Below are positions 47,451 to 60,937 of a stretch of 64,000 bases of DNA, one piece after another. Every line of letters starts with the position of its first letter. The first letter of the stretch is position 1. The notes under the pieces were generated by a model. The model saw only the letters and a list, made by a program, of their open reading frames with translations, did no database searches and was not told the origin of the DNA. Position numbers and translations under genes: made by a program. The stretch covers positions 92,945,696 to 93,009,695 of the forward strand of contig OY282606.1 in assembly GCA_958298945.1 (NCBI GenBank), written 5' to 3'. This stretch comes from Atherix ibis. Lineage: Eukaryota > Arthropoda > Insecta > Diptera > Athericidae.

Positions 47451-47559
47451 AATTTTTTGGTAGCGGAAAATGCACAGATCCTAAACAAAGGGTACATGCA
47501 CAGGTCGGTGAACTCTAAAGTTCATTTCCATATGTCCAAATGCGTTTTATAATTGTATT

Positions 47560-48270
47560 GTATATTAAAAGTTTACTTTTTATTGTTTGTTTCGAGCGTT
47601 TGTCCAGTAGTCTAAGAAGTTGTTGGTAATGTCTATTGGCTTCAAGTTTTTTTTAGTCTAGTATGCGGGTTTAATGTTAATCTCTTGTCCAGATAACGTT
47701 CCAAATAACGTACTTTATTATATTGCGGAATCATATTGTTCTTAAGGTATAAAGGGGTAAGTTTTTCTTGACAAAGTGTGAAGCTATGTCCAGATTTGTA
47801 TGAGTAGCAAGTATGGCCGTATTATCTACATAAGGAGGAATGATAATATTAGGATGAGATGGAATGTTATGGGTATAAATATTATATAAAATGCGACGAA
47901 GGATACTGCCTTGTGAGACTCCGGCTAGAATAGGATATATTTCTGGGGATTGTGAGTTAATTGCAACTTGGAAATGACGTTGGGAGTGATATGCATTTAT
48001 GATAGGGTATAGTGTTGAAGGAAGAAAGCTGCTCTTGAGGTTCCAGAGGAGTTTAGGATGCCACACACGATCAAAAGCTTGAGAGATAACTAAAAATGGA
48101 TAGTGGACTGTTCAGATCGGAAGCCAAATTGGTGATCAGGAATAATTAGGAATGGGTAGAGTCGTTTTAATAGGAGTTTTTCAAAAATCTTACCAAGAAT
48201 TGGTAAGAGGCTGATAGGTCTATATAGGAGGAAGGAGAATTAATGGGATTATTTGGTTTATGAATTATTT
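47560..48270 (-). pseudogene. Jockey-type LINE reverse transcriptase remnant
   Basis: On the minus strand, from high to low coordinate: SSYRPISLLPILGKIFEKLL with LLKRLYPFL and IPDHQFGFRSEQSTIH (about 48235-48100), AFD-like residues, RHFQVAINSQS with YPILAGVSQGSILRRILYNI (about 47970-47870), then YVDNTAILATHTN (about 47835-47800), and VRYLERYLDKRLTLNPHT (about 47715-47665). These are RT blocks in the correct order followed by the VKYLGxxLDxRLTWxxHI linker. The catalytic YADD is changed to YVDN and GVPQGS to GVSQGS, and stops interrupt the first block, so it is inactive. Confidence 0.85.
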
Positions 48271-49795
48271 TAATGATCGAAAATTTCCAGAATAAGGAAA
48301 AATAGGTTGTCCGCAGGATACCATTAAAAGAATTCTGTACTTGAATTGCTATTCAGCAATAATCACAAATATATAAATTTTTCTGATATCTAAAACTATG
48401 AAAGGAAATAAATCCTTTTTTTCCGCCTTTTTTCCAGTAGAATTTCCTCTATGATTCCTAATATGAAAGTATATAAAACCAGTTTTTGTTGTTAAATAAT
48501 TAATATTAAAAATATATTTAATAAATCGTAAAATAGTTTTTTGTTGAATATTACAATAAAAATAAAATTTTCAAAACTATAGTAAAATTAAAGTTTTTAA
48601 TAACTTTAACCCAGAAATTGTGTGTGTGCTTTTTTATATTTAGTTTTTTTTTTGTGATTACTTTTTTCCACTTGAATTTTTCGATAAGTCTAGCAACACT
48701 TGAGATTCTTCATCTTATTCGTATTTAATTTCGATTACAATAAACTTTTGTATTAAGGTAAAAATATTAATTTTCTTTTATTTTCGTTATTTCTGTTTGG
48801 ATTTTGTTGATTTAAAAAGTATCTACTCTACACAAATGGTGATTTTGCTCATTTGTATATGCGAAAAAGAAATGAATTTCATGTGTTGTAGGTGGTTCAC
48901 ATAAATCAACATGTTTACGGCGAGTCCATTTGATCTGCCCGATCCAAAACGATCCAAAGCAGTCGAGTTAATCTCTTCTAATACCATTTATGAGTTGGTA
49001 CTTGTTCCTACGTGCTGTGCAGGTAAAACGGTGCTAAGAGAGAACACATGCCCATTCTTGGATGCAGGCAAGACACAAGATTCAAGTGCCAGCGAACTCT
49101 ATACTCGTAGTACAGTCAGCCGAAAGCGGTATCCAATTTTGTATATAAACTCACTGTGGGATCGTTGCATTCTCGGTTCCAACAACAAAACAATTTCCAG
49201 TTGAAGGAGCAGTAAAACTATGGCCTCACACCTCGATTATTGCCTGCACAGGTTCTCGACTACATAAATCCGACACAAAGACTACAGGTAGAGATTGCCC
49301 TTAAATCGAACGACGTACCTGAAAATGCCGTGGCCTAAAGAATGAGCAAACGAACAGAATAAATTTGGTTGGAATTTAGAAGACGAGGACAGGAGAAGAT
49401 GTTGTAGGGTCCAGACAAATCGAAAGAATCGAGGCTATTGTGCTAGTTTTACAGCTTGTTTCGTCGTCTTATCAGCAAATTGTTTGTATTTTTTTTATAT
49501 AATTTGTTTGTTCTTTTTTTTTATTGTTAGGAATCGTCTCTAATCTAGTTCGGTCACTTTCTTAGCTTGTCTGTACAAAACTTCTTTTAAAGTGATTAGT
49601 ACGATCGTATCTGGTTTTTTTTTTTTGCTACCAAATTTTCCCAAAAATCTTAAGAATGATGAACTTTCGTAAAATTATTGCAAATTTTTTATGTAATAGA
49701 AATGCGAAATGTTGACAGAAAAGTAATGAGATAGATTTTCTTTGTTGATTGCAATAATTTAATCCCTTTCAAAAATAATAATTTTATCCTCTTGG
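48271..49795. other. No gene recognised; GC-richer block 48900-49400
   Basis: A 97-codon frame at 48911-49204 (plus) is richer in GC than its flanks and includes FDLPDPKRSKAVELISSNTI. I know no family with it. It could be an exon fragment or an old repeat. The rest is AT-rich. Confidence 0.35.
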
Positions 49796-50412
49796 CCGGC
49801 TATATATCGATGGAAGCTTTACTTCTACTGCTCGTAGCAGTGCTGGAACGCTGCAACTGGAATTGCCTTCAGTTCCTCGGTAAAACTCATTTTGAGGTTA
49901 TTAACAGCGTCAAAATGGTGTCTTTTCAAGGAGTTTCGAATTTTGGAGAACAGAAAAAAAATACGCACAGAGGCAGGGGGTTGGGGAAGAAAAAAAAGAA
50001 ATTTTTTAAAGGTGATAGTGCGTTGTAATGGTAGAAGAATTCATCGTCTCAAGGGAGGCACTCTTTTTCTGAGACCTTCAAGGATTTTTTTAATAAAAAT
50101 TTTGACTTACAATTTATCGTGGAGTTTTGTATTCTTTTATTATCACCAGTTTTCAATATTGATATCCTTCCTGTGCGGGGCTCACTGCTTCTCGGCCCTC
50201 AAAAATTCTTGATGCCATATAAAAACGTGTGCTTTTGAAAAAGAGTATACCCCACAGGGTCGTTGCTCCAAATTTAACTATTACAAAAATACAACTTCAC
50301 TTATGACATTTTATGGGATCACGGAATTACGAAACGTAAATTAAACTTGAAGTGCACATCTAGGAGGGACTAAAGCTTTGTGGATAGGAGGTCCTTAGTG
50401 TTGCCAGATCGC
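49796..50412 (+). repeat. Dispersed repeat family B, copy 2
   Basis: The most complete-looking copy. CTCGTAGCAGTGCTGGAACG with CTGCAACTGGAATTGCC opens it, GGTTATTAACAGCGTCAAAA follows, TTTCTGAGACCTTCAAGGAT lies near 50068, TGAAGTGCACATCTAGGAG near 50349, and GGAGGTCCTTAGTGTTGCCA closes it. The frames at 49792-50028 and 49892-50212 are not conserved in the other copies. Confidence 0.7.
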
Positions 50413-52440
50413 TCTCAAAAACAATTTTTTTTTGTAGTTATTTGTATTTTTTAATAAAACCTTGCCAGGTCTAAATACTTTAAGGATTACTTTTAGTTTA
50501 TTTACTAGATAGCTACTTCTTCAAAAAAAAACTGACAAAAATATTTTAGGTTCACAATACAGAATCCGGACAAAAATCCTTCAATGAATTCTTTAAAAAT
50601 CCTTTCATTTCCTTATCTTTTACATTTTTTTTTATAAAACAAACTAAATAAAATTTATTTTCTTTTTCTTTTGATAAGCCAAAATAAGCTTATAATTTTC
50701 ATAATGAAATTACCATAAAAAAAAATTCATACCTCACTCAAAAAGAAATAAAAATTTTGCATGCTTATTTACGCAAAATACCTTTTCTTATTTTTGTATA
50801 AAATACGACCGACTCTATTCGTAATTTCCATATCAAAACGGAAATCATAAATTACATTTGATCGATAATTAAATTAATTACCTTAAAACCATTTCCTGTA
50901 AGGAGTTCGTTTTTGTAATTAGCTCCTCTTGCTGTAATTAAATACTTCCAAGTTGATTATGTTAAGTAATTATGAACCTTACCATCGAGTGAAAAGGGAA
51001 AAGTTTACCTATCCAGTTTTTGCCATTAAATAATCTTAATACCTTTTTTACCCTTTATTTTCGAATTAAATTAACCTACTCCAAGTCGATTGAGGTGAGA
51101 GAGAATAAATTCAGATTTTGGATTAGGTTTTTTGGTTCCAAAACAACTCATGAAGCTGCCAACTCTTTAGAATGACATTTTCTAAACACAATTTAGTACT
51201 CGTAGCATACCTGTTATCGTTTGTTTGATTTTGCGTTCTAAAGTTAAAGCTATCGTTAAAGCTATCGTAGAATAATCCTTGATAAATTCAAACTTATTTT
51301 TTTTTTTTTTGAAGCCTGAAGCCTTGCCACTTTTTATAAGCTTTTATTAATATATATTTTTAAATTTTGTGTTATCTCACCTATATTTGGTTAATTTGTT
51401 TCTTTTTATATAATCTTTATTCAAATTAATTCTGCACCTACAATTTTATAATCACTTAAATATTAAAAGGTATTTTATTTAATTATAAAATCGTAGTTGA
51501 ACGATTGAAAATTATTTAGAAACAAGCAAGAATTGCAATTTCCATCGATTGTGAATGGAAAATCAGAATTTTAATGGAAATATTTTCTTAATAATTTCTT
51601 ACGATTGATCAGCGCAGTTCACCTTGAACTAAAGACCTTTGGAAAAGTAACAACAAAACGATACTTTGTATAGAATAATCACTTTATTTATCGGGTGGTA
51701 GTAATTTTTATGCAGAATAATTTTAAGAATCTTATAATAAATAAATTTTAATGATTTTTATAGCAAAAGAAATACTGAAATTTTTTTAGTGAAATTTACC
51801 CAAAACTATGTAGAAATTTAAGTTTAATTGGATTTGCGATAAACGTAAGCCTCTTGTACCGGATATGCAGGGATATGCAATTAAAAGGAATTTTTTCTTA
51901 AATTTCAAAATTCTAAATTTTTCAATAAAATAAAAAATTCCAATTTTTTTCAAACAATTTTTCTTAAGCTTTTATTTGAATTGAGAATTTTTTAAAAGGA
52001 AATTTTTCTCTCATTAAAAAATGCACAAAAAAATTGCACGACAATTATTACAATTACGAGCCGACGCTACATATAAACGAATCTAAAAAAAAATACTGCT
52101 TTTGATTACTTCAATTACTGCTAATGCTTAATATTCTCTCTCATTTTTTCCGCCTACACATGTTTTTCTTTAAAGACGATAAGACAAACTGCAAAATTGC
52201 ATTAAAAACAATGGTTTTCATTGTATATGCAGTACTTGTAGTATAGCAAAAGTGTTTAATTAAAAAATTTGTTTGTTTTTTAAAAAAAAGCTCAATTATT
52301 TTCAAAAAATTCTATTAACATTTTTCCATGTCGTTTTTTTTTGTATGTAAATTTTTACAAATTTTAATAGTCCGATTAATTCGCTTCGGAACGTAAGATT
52401 AAATAAATCAAACTAAAATGCAGATTTAAATGCTCTAAAA
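50413..52440. other. AT-rich intronic or intergenic DNA, no gene seen
   Basis: No open frame of note and no recognised repeat across about 2 kb. It is consistent with intron filler. Confidence 0.6.
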
Positions 52441-52740
52441 TTTGAGGAATATCTTTTCGAATAAGATCTTTTGTGTAGTTTTACGAGCAAAAATTCCAAT
52501 CTTGGAGTCCAATTGGCATCATAAAATCTCGAAATTTTGAGTCCTGGTACCTTTTTTATCCAATAGGTCCAAAATTCATTTTCCTGTGTGGCTTGTGGTG
52601 ATTAAAAATTTCAAGGTTAGACTAAAAATAAAGGCGGTTCAGAATTAACGTTAACAGTCTCTTCTTCTGCTACTTTTTGCAAATGCAAAGGCTTTGACGC
52701 ATTATTTGTAGGTTTTTTAATGCCTTATATATGGCAATTT
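52441..52740 (-). mobile_element. Family A transposase fragment, minus strand
   Basis: On the minus strand AAAAAGGTACCAGGACTCAA then AATTTCGAGATTTTATGATG at about 52553-52510 matches the FPxRIISRFGDV coding block. AAAACCTACAAATAATGCGT then CAAAGCC at about 52715-52685 matches the family start (GAAAACCCACAAATAACTGT, GCAAAAGCC). The segment between carries the reversed FENE..ET block near 52660. Confidence 0.6.
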
Positions 52741-52865
52741 AGCTTATTGACGTAACCACCGCTCAAAAATTAAAAGCTCAAAAAGTAGCTACAGCGGTCA
52801 CCAATTCTGCAGAAACTGTTCATTATTTTAACGACGTTTTTAGTTAGTCAAAACCTTAGATAATA

Positions 52866-53541
52866 CGGGTATGTTCAAAAAGTATCGCGAATTTTGAATT
52901 TCCGCGGGTTACGTAAATTCGATTTTCGATTTTTTATGGCGTTATGTTGGTACTCATATCTCTCACTTATGCCGCTGCTTTGCTTGCATGTGTTTTGGCT
53001 CGTCTTCAATTTTTGTTCAATTTCGACCAAAAACAGCATCGCATTAACATTGCTAAGGAGCTGTTGGACTCTGTCCGCGACGACCCAAATTTGCTGCACA
53101 GGGTAGAACGGTCAATAAGAAATATTACCTGCAAGTTATGCGTAAGTTGCGTGAAGCAATCCGCCAAAAACGCCCGGATTTGTGGAAGAACAAAAATAGG
53201 CTTTTGCCATTTTTGGCCAAAAACAACACACTAATAATGCCGCAGCCGCCGTATTCCCCAGATCTGGCCACCTCTGACTTTTTCTTGTGTCTGAAACTGA
53301 AGAGCCCCACGAAAGGCCGATGCTATGCTACGATTGAGGAGATAAAGATGGCATCCAAGGAGGAGTTGGACAAGATCACAAAAAACGATTTTTGTACTGC
53401 TTCGAGGATTGGAAAAAACGTTGGCACAAGTATATAATATCTGGTGGGGATTACTTTGAAGGGGACAAAATAGATATTAATAAATAAATAAATAATTTTT
53501 GAAAAAACACAAAATTCGCGATACTTTTTGAACAGTCCTCG
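52866..53541 (+). mobile_element. DD34D mariner, internally deleted copy B
   Basis: Terminal repeats CGGGTATGTTCAAAAAGTAT and the inverted ATACTTTTTGAACAGTCCTC(G) are each bounded by TA (52864-52865 and 53542-53543). It is 676 bp long, the shortest of the three copies. It retains INIAKELLDSVRDDPNLLHR, then jumps directly to VERSIRNI-frame sequence, and later PQPPYSPDLATSDFFLCLKL, TIEEIKMASKEELDKITKN and GGDYFEGDKIDI. The segment with the first catalytic Asp is deleted between two CACAGGG/CAGAGGG-like sites, and the HDNAPAH segment is also missing. Confidence 0.88.
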
Positions 53542-53543
53542 TA

Positions 53544-54732
53544 TATCAAATGACAGCTCTTTAATTTCCGAACCACAAAATGAATAACGCCGCATTTAGC
53601 AACGAGTGAAATGGAGTCGGAAGTTTTTCTCAATAAATATTTTTTATTTTCATTATATACTTTCAAGGTATTTAGATTTTTTAATTAATTATAAAAAATA
53701 TTAGGCTTTAATAAAATCAATTACGTTAAGTTTTTTTTATAAGATTTTTATTTTGCTGAAAATGATTCGAAAATGGGAATAGTCCTGCAGTATTTTTTGC
53801 TCCTTCCAAAAAAGGCAATTAGCAAATTGGTAAAGATTTACTTTTATGCTATTAATAGATAATATTCTTTGTAGTGTATTTATTTGCCAACTTCATGACA
53901 TAGAATGTTGTCCATTTAATTAGAAATACTTTGTTGTCTTTCAAAATCAAATAGTTACAAGATAAAATGACCATTCAATTTAGTTTAAGTTATTTAAATA
54001 ATCTAAAATATGCTCTATACTAATTTTATTATAATAAAATTTCTAGCAATCATTTCTATCTAACTTACAATAGACTTACAATTCTGTAGTAAATTCCCCA
54101 ACGAAGCTTTAGAGTTCTTCAATTAGAGAATAACTATTGGCTCAGCCCCATAATATTCATAATCAATGAGAACTATAAGATTCCATCAAAGTCTCATATT
54201 TCAATCTATAATTTGAATATTGAACATCTAATAACTCAGAGTTCAAAAACAATTGAGTGCATTTATTGTAATTCTATTCCGATGGTCTATTTAAATTCTT
54301 CGATTATCCTTGATGTTCAACTCTACTCGATATCTGCATGCATATTGATTTCAATTGAAAATAGTATTCCAATAAATTAAGGTCAATTGTATGCTTTTAA
54401 AATAAAGTAAATTTACTTAAGATTGGATTTTTGTTTGGCATTCTCAAGTAGATACTTTCCAAAGTTGAAATTTCATCAATTTTAATATATGATAATAATT
54501 TTCTACAAAATATTCATCAGTTCGTTCATAAGTGAAACAGTTCTTAAATCCTTTAGGAAATTTTTTTATAAATAACCGAAGAAAATAAGTGCGATCGTCA
54601 TTTAGTTTTGGGTAATTTTTTGGAAAATCTATTTTTGAATGGAATAGTTTCTTTTATAATTAAAATTCACGTATTTTTGAATAGTATTATTGTATATTAT
54701 TTAACGTAACTTATCTGTCATTAAACATAAAA
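53544..54732. other. AT-rich, no gene seen
   Basis: No supported feature until the LINE remnant begins. Confidence 0.6.
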
Positions 54733-56020
54733 CTACGAGTCGCATACGACCATAGGGATTGATAGGCGAGGCCTATCTAAACCTCTACTGTCATAAGCAG
54801 TTACAGGGCCCGAGATAATTACCAGTATCTCCCATCAGCTATCCGGAGACCGTACCCGTGATATGGATATTAACCACAGCCACCACATTGCTGCCTAAGG
54901 CGCCTCACCATTGTCGGGCAGTGTGTTTTAACATCATTGGGCACCCCGGTTCCCGTTAAAAAACACAGCGAAAGTTGGTTTGCTAAGACCCGAAAGTATA
55001 ACCGGAATCGACCTTGATCTTTCACTCGGTTGTAGCCACCTGGCGTGCAATTTACACACTCATTCACGTATCATTCTCGCTCTCGTCCCAATTCCACATG
55101 CACCTAGGTCACGCAAATCCCCATACAGGCCACACTCGATGAGAACATGTTTGGCACTATCCTTCGTCGATCCACAATGGCATCTAGCCTCCCCAGCCAA
55201 TCCACCCTCGTACAGGGACCCATTCATACTGCCATGTCCCGCGAGTAAATACACAAGGAACAGACCAAATTCAAATCCAAACGCAGACACAAAGCACACA
55301 GCCGAAACGAACATGTGCGTCCATCTGACATTCGCACTCTCATCCCATCGACGTTGCCAAATTTCATATATTCTTTTCAGGACCAGATTAAGATCCCGAA
55401 CCTCTTCAGTCATAACCGTACAATCAGCAAGCGGGATTCCCCGCTGTATACGGTAGTGAATGCTTCCACGCAGCATCTCCAGGTCCCATGGAATTTCTCC
55501 TATGAGAACGGGCATCAGTTGATACGGTTCTACATACATTCAAACATGCATACAAAGCCAGACGCTGAACAGAATTTATGCCTACCCTTTCATACTGGTA
55601 GCGCATGCCAACCAAACCGGCCACGCTCCCTCTTAGATGTTGCAAGTGAGGCCGAAAGTTCAGCCTCTCTCCAACCTCTACTCTAAGGTAACGTACTTCC
55701 CGCGCATTTAAGACCCCGACAGCCTCTAATCGAATATTGGGCGGCCTATTGGGGGCCAAAAAAAACCCTCAACAACATACACACAGTCTTCCTTTCTGAG
55801 GCATTCACTCCCATTCTATTACCCCATTCAGACACCATTTCCATATAGCACCTTCCCGCTATCTCTACCGCATACACATACCTACTCTCCCCTCAATCAT
55901 AAGCAGAAGATCATCCGCATATCCGATCACACTGCAACCAGTCTCCCCCAACTGCAACAAGAGACCGTTCATCATCATATTCCAGATGGCGGAGCCGGCC
56001 ACTTTTTCCAAAGTTTGAAA
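54733..56020 (-). pseudogene. R1-type LINE, 3' part of ORF2
   Basis: A conspicuous GC-rich island read on the minus strand. From high to low coordinate: SAIWNMMMNGLLLQL, then VIGYADDLLLMIEG with an intact YADD box at 55921-55910; RPPNIRLEAVGVLNAREVRY with LRVEVGERLNFRPHLQHLR and VAGLVGMRYQYER; RWDESANVRWTHMF; LLAGHGSMNGSLYEGGL; and ARCHCGSTKDSAKHVLIEC, the CCHC-like zinc motif typical of R1-clade C termini. The usual GCPQGSxxGP before WN is replaced by unrelated sequence, which marks the 5' truncation at about 56000. Three shifted frames cover the rest. 54733-54880 is probably the 3' untranslated tail, and no poly(A) was seen. R1-clade elements often insert in repeated genes, but no rDNA is visible here. 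Confidence 0.85.
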
Positions 56021-56879
56021 ATCGCCAAGCGTCCTCAGTTGATTGTATTTTCGAATAATCATTAAAGCCAAAAATAACCCCTCTCCCCTCTCACCAAAAG
56101 CAAAAATTATTATTTGCAAAAACGCACTTCCAAAATATTGATTTCGCTGAATCCTGGCTTATATGGGGGGTTCTTGAAATAAATATAATCCAAAAATTCG
56201 AAATTTGTTTTTATTGGGAAATTTTTTGAATAATTCACCCCCTAAAATGGGGAATTTTCCGTTGAGAAGATTTTTCTTTTCTTATAAAACGATTTTACCA
56301 ATTGATGATGATGATGAAGATGATGGGGTTAATGATCTTTTAAAATACAGAATTTTTCAAATAGCTGCCGACACTATTCCGATGCGTTGATCGATTACAA
56401 AATTATTTGATGTGTTGTTGAAAATGTTTTCGAAATTCCATTCTGATAGGTTAACATATAAAAATATATTTCGTCTTCAAGTCGTAAGGGGCCAAAGGGG
56501 GGCTAACTGCTTAATCATTGTGCAGTGACGGCTCTTCTAATACGTTTGTACATATTAAAGACTGTTCGATTGTTTCTTTTGATAATTTGGAATAACATTT
56601 CAATCATGGTAAGTTATTTGATTGTTTTTTTTTTTTATTCTCTTCTGCTTTTCTCTCATCCAAAATACTTATTTATATTCTTTTGCATGCCGAATGAATA
56701 TGCTTCCGACTACACCTAGGAATGGTCACGGCAACTATATGGTTACCGGTAACTTTCCCAGAAAAGATCAGTGCTTCCCCAAAATTGATTGAAAATTGAT
56801 TTTAAGAGATTTACATAAAAAAAAATTACTCTCTATAAAAGCTAGAAACTCTTTAAAGTGGTATTTTTGGGCAGCTACA
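56021..56879. other. No gene recognised
   Basis: AT-rich with a GAT/GAA short repeat near 56300 that gives a DDDDEDD peptide in one frame (56205-56390). No family is recognised. Confidence 0.45.
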
Positions 56880-58115
56880 CTCTTCGTAGTAGTGCTGGAA
56901 GGCTTTAACTGGAACTATTTAAATCACATTGAAACTGTAAACTTACCTTCAGAACATCTTATATTTCTATAAGATTTAAGACATTCGGTGGAGTATTTTA
57001 AGGTCAATCAAAAGTTTTATAAAAATATATCATCAAATCAAGATGGAAAATTTTACTATGGACTCAAAAAATATCTAAAAGGTATCTTAGGAAAAATTGT
57101 CTGATAATTGAAACTTTCGCCTTTATCAGCTGAAATTTTTATCATAATATGAATTTTTTTTTTTTTAATAATATTTAATAGTAAGAAAAAAAAATTGTAT
57201 TTTAAGAGGGAAATTGTCATTTTAAGGAAGAAGTAAAAAAATTTCATTCCAATAAAATTACAACAACTTTCGGAATTATTTCTTTTAAATTTTTATTTTC
57301 TAAATTGACAAGAAAAATAGTTAACTTTCTTACAATTTCCATTTGAGAAAATAAATTTTCATCATAACTCTGGGGTAGTTGAGGAAAGGGGGTTAAACAA
57401 CAATTTATTCTGATTGTCATGTAATGGAAATCCATCTGAACAGTATGATTAGTATAGTTCTCTGGTTATTATTGACAGTACCAAAATGATGATCTTTTAA
57501 ATATTAGGGATCTTGGCAATCAAATAAAAATTAGAATGACTGATCAAGTTAATAAGGGTCCAGGGTACCTAAAGAAATTTCTTTTTCTTTCTAACTAAGG
57601 AAAAATACTTCCTAATAGAGACAACTGTCTTCACCGTCCGATCTGATGCAAAGAACCCTTTTTCTGAAAGCCTTTCAAGGAATTATTAATAAAAACACGT
57701 GTTTTACATTTAATCCGAGAGAGATAAATTTTTTTAGACGTACTTTTACTGTGAAACAAATAAAAATTGTATTTCTATCGTGAAGCTTATGATCTTCATT
57801 TTGTTCAATCGTGAAGCTTACGATCTTGGCAGACACCTTATTATGCCCAAATCTTGAGTCAAAATCCAATGAAGGGTAAAACGGTTCTACATTTTTATCA
57901 GTTTTAAATTAGTGAATGCCTTCTTGTGGGCCCTCCAAAATTCAAGGCCCTCCAAAATACTTTTTCTCATCGATTAGATTGCGCTTCTAAAGAAAAATGT
58001 TGTCACGAAGGTTAACGCAAAAAAATTTGGTGGCACCGGACAAGATTGAAACTTATACTGCACATCTCCAAAGGGGCTAATGTTCTATTTATGGTGAAGG
58101 AGAGGTCCTTAGTGT
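56880..58115 (+). repeat. Dispersed repeat family B, copy 3, split
   Basis: The opening block (CTTCGTAGTAGTGCTGGAAG, GCTTTAACTGGAACTA) lies at 56881-56920. The next block (TATTGACAGTACCAAAATGA) resumes near 57469, after about 550 bp of unrelated AT-rich sequence. Later blocks are TTTCTGAAAGCCTTTCAAGG at 57660, TATACTGCACATCTCCAAAG near 58053 and GGAGAGGTCCTTAGTGTTCT near 58099. The intervening DNA is either an insertion or decayed family sequence. Confidence 0.6.
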
Positions 58116-60937
58116 TCTTATAAATAACCACAAAGAAACGTATTCCATGGAGTGTCTCAAAAGTGAGTTTCCAAATAACTTTTCCCATTGAATTTATTCT
58201 TTTGAACAATATCGTAAAAACATTCACAATATCAGTTTTTTTCAAAGGAAACCATTAACTAAATATTATAATTTATTTCTAAATACCATCAAGCATTCGA
58301 CTTACTTACAATATCAGCAGAAAAGTACAGAAAAAAAGAAACCAAGAATTTCTGATAACATTTCTTGTTAATCTAATAGAAAATTGTGTAAATTTTGCAA
58401 AAGTTATTAAAGTAAGTACTTAGTCTAGTGCCTTGAATCTTATCTTATCATAATTAATGATAAAATTGATATGTTTGCGAAAATATTTTTTTTTAATTCG
58501 ATATTTTAGTTGAGCAAAAAAATAAATTAACCAAGCACAAATAGAACTGCTTATGGACGACAAGAATTAAAGTCAATATTTACTTTTAGTTGTAATTGGA
58601 AAAAGTGCGAAAATTTCTTAGATCTGGCAAGTTTTTTCCCGATAATATCATAATCCAACAATAATAGTACACTTAAAGTTAATGCGCTTTAATCGGTAAA
58701 AAAAAGATTGCCAGATTATTATTCTTTGATTAATTATTATTTAGGATGTGCCAGATTATCGTTGAAGAATGAATGTCGGACATGAAAAATACGAATAACA
58801 AAATTGAAAAAATTAAAGACCTAAATACATACTAGCAAAACGGAAAAGACCAAACATTTAACATTTGGATACTCGTAAATCGGAATGATGGAGCTAAGAA
58901 TGCGGCCACCTAAAAATTCAAAAACGACAATAAAACTGTACGGAAATTGTGTCCAAAACGGCGAGCAAAAATCCATCAACAGAAAGAATCGCTGTCGCGC
59001 CATCACTAACAGAATCTTCATTACAATCGTTATCAGGTTGGCAGAATCCAATTCACCGACTGAGGGTTGTCAGATTTGCTGAGAAGCATCGAGCAATCCA
59101 ATGTGGAATTTATCAAAAACCCTGCCTTGTGCAGATGGCGGCTGCCTACCCAATACCCTTTACAGGAAAGCCGCCTTCCAAATGACATTCAGCCTGGAAT
59201 AGTCACTCCACGATTGGATGAATGTTGAAAAATAAATACGCAACAATTTTTTATTTCAAGATGAAAATGGTAGTGTTTTTTTGCGAAAAAGGGGGGAATA
59301 TTTAAAGTATCAAGGAAAAAAAAATGCAGAAAGAGGACTATTCAAAAAAAAAAAAGGAAATAAAAAAAAAAGGAGCGAAAGAAAAATGGCAAGACTAATG
59401 TTGAAATCGAAAATTATACATTTGGGAGGCGGGAGGTTGTCAATAGTCCGCATTCGTTCTAACTTTAAAAATATACATCTAGATTGTCAATAGTCCGCAT
59501 TCGTTCTAACTTTAGGACTATTGACAATCTAGAATTGGAGCTGTTACAAAAGCAACGGGCAAGTGATGATGGGAATTTATAAAAAGCGAATTCAGGGACG
59601 ATGGGAAAGACATCATCTGTGCCAACGTTGCACACATTTCTGCCCTGCTCGATATGCTGGATGAAAATCTCCAAGACTGGTTGGACAGAGAGACAACATG
59701 AAATATGTTAAAAATAAGCGAAAAGAATCCTCCGACAAGGTGGAGATGCTGCTTGGATGGATCTTACTTAGTTTGTTGACTGGAGTTTGATTTGTGTACC
59801 ATCGAGAAAAGAATGGCTGCATCCGAGATGGAAAAGATTCACCACGACCATACGAAGGGAGATAATGCAAAATCTAACTGAAAAGTGGAGCATGTGGGGA
59901 GTCTCCTAAGTATTGTAGTATGATTTCACCCTTTATGGCAGTATTTTTGTAGTTACACAATCCCCGAGCAAGGCAGAACAAAGTGGGAATACGTCAGAAT
60001 ACTTTGGCAACTTCGTCCACTTAGGATTGCCGGCGGAGTCATTGATCTTTTCTCGTTCTTTTATCGCCTTGGTCCACAATGCAGCTTCGATGCAAGGAAT
60101 TTCAAGATTTCGATGCGTGCGATAAGCATGGCCAAGATTCCAAATTGTCTGCCCTTATACACTATGCGACTGTTTTCTGTTCGAAAGCATAAATGTTGAA
60201 ATATTTTTGTGCTCAGTTGAAATTTTATAGAAAAAAAGTGCGTTTCATGTATTTTGCTGATCTAATGATTGGGAATAGCTAAAAAGTCTCCACTAATCAT
60301 AACGGGACAGTAACGTATCAAAATTCTAGGTTGAAGAGTAGACAGTGAACTCCCATCCTTTCACATCGAATTCTTCACTTTTTATGTTCAGAAGAATTAT
60401 AGAATTCAGTCCACCACGTGCATTCGATTTACATAATAGAAAAAATTTATCTAAACTGCTTGTTTTGAATAAAATATCTTACCTACTTCTGGTGCAATCA
60501 CCTTAAGGAGTATGGCAGATGGTAGTTTTAATTAAAAAACAAAAAAAACATCATCCCCAGACGATGAACCGAAAGAGTTACAAATTTTTCAGACTAAGTA
60601 TTTCGATTAAATATTTTTTTTTAATTGTAATAATTTAACTGTCAGTTATTGTCACATATTTTTTATTAACTTTGAAAATAATAAGCAGGCAGCCATTTCC
60701 ATTAATTTTTTATTTTTTTGTATCTTCCCATGGAAATCAATATTTTATTTGAAATAAATAAGTCAGCTTATTTTAAGATAAATCAGTGTAACTAGGAAAA
60801 TTCATTCTTTTTCTTCTTAAATATGTGTACATCAATTGCAAAATTATATCTCGATTAATAAGAATAAGAAAAATCTTTTATTCATTTTGCAGTTTTGGAA
60901 GTATACTCGTGTCATTTGACAGATGTCAAACAAAATA
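58116..60937. other. No gene recognised; GC-richer patches
   Basis: Patches at 58860-59200 and 59560-60150 have more GC and give short frames (58885-59082, 58949-59185, 59613-59870 minus) that I cannot assign. They may be old transposon pieces. A small mixed direct and inverted repeat lies at 59437-59533. The remainder is AT-rich. Confidence 0.4.
59437..59533. repeat. Direct repeat plus inverted copy
   Basis: TTGTCAATAGTCCGCATTCG (then TTCTAACTTTA) occurs at 59437-59467 and 59484-59514. A reverse-complement copy of its start (GGACTATTGACAATCTAGA) follows at 59515-59533, mirroring 59479-59497. A template-switch or replication-slippage event would create this arrangement. Confidence 0.85.

Noticed and set aside
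54980..55686. Plus-strand frames of 123-158 codons in the GC-rich island
   Set aside because: Antisense shadows of the R1-type LINE, whose minus-strand frames show RT and zinc-motif signatures.
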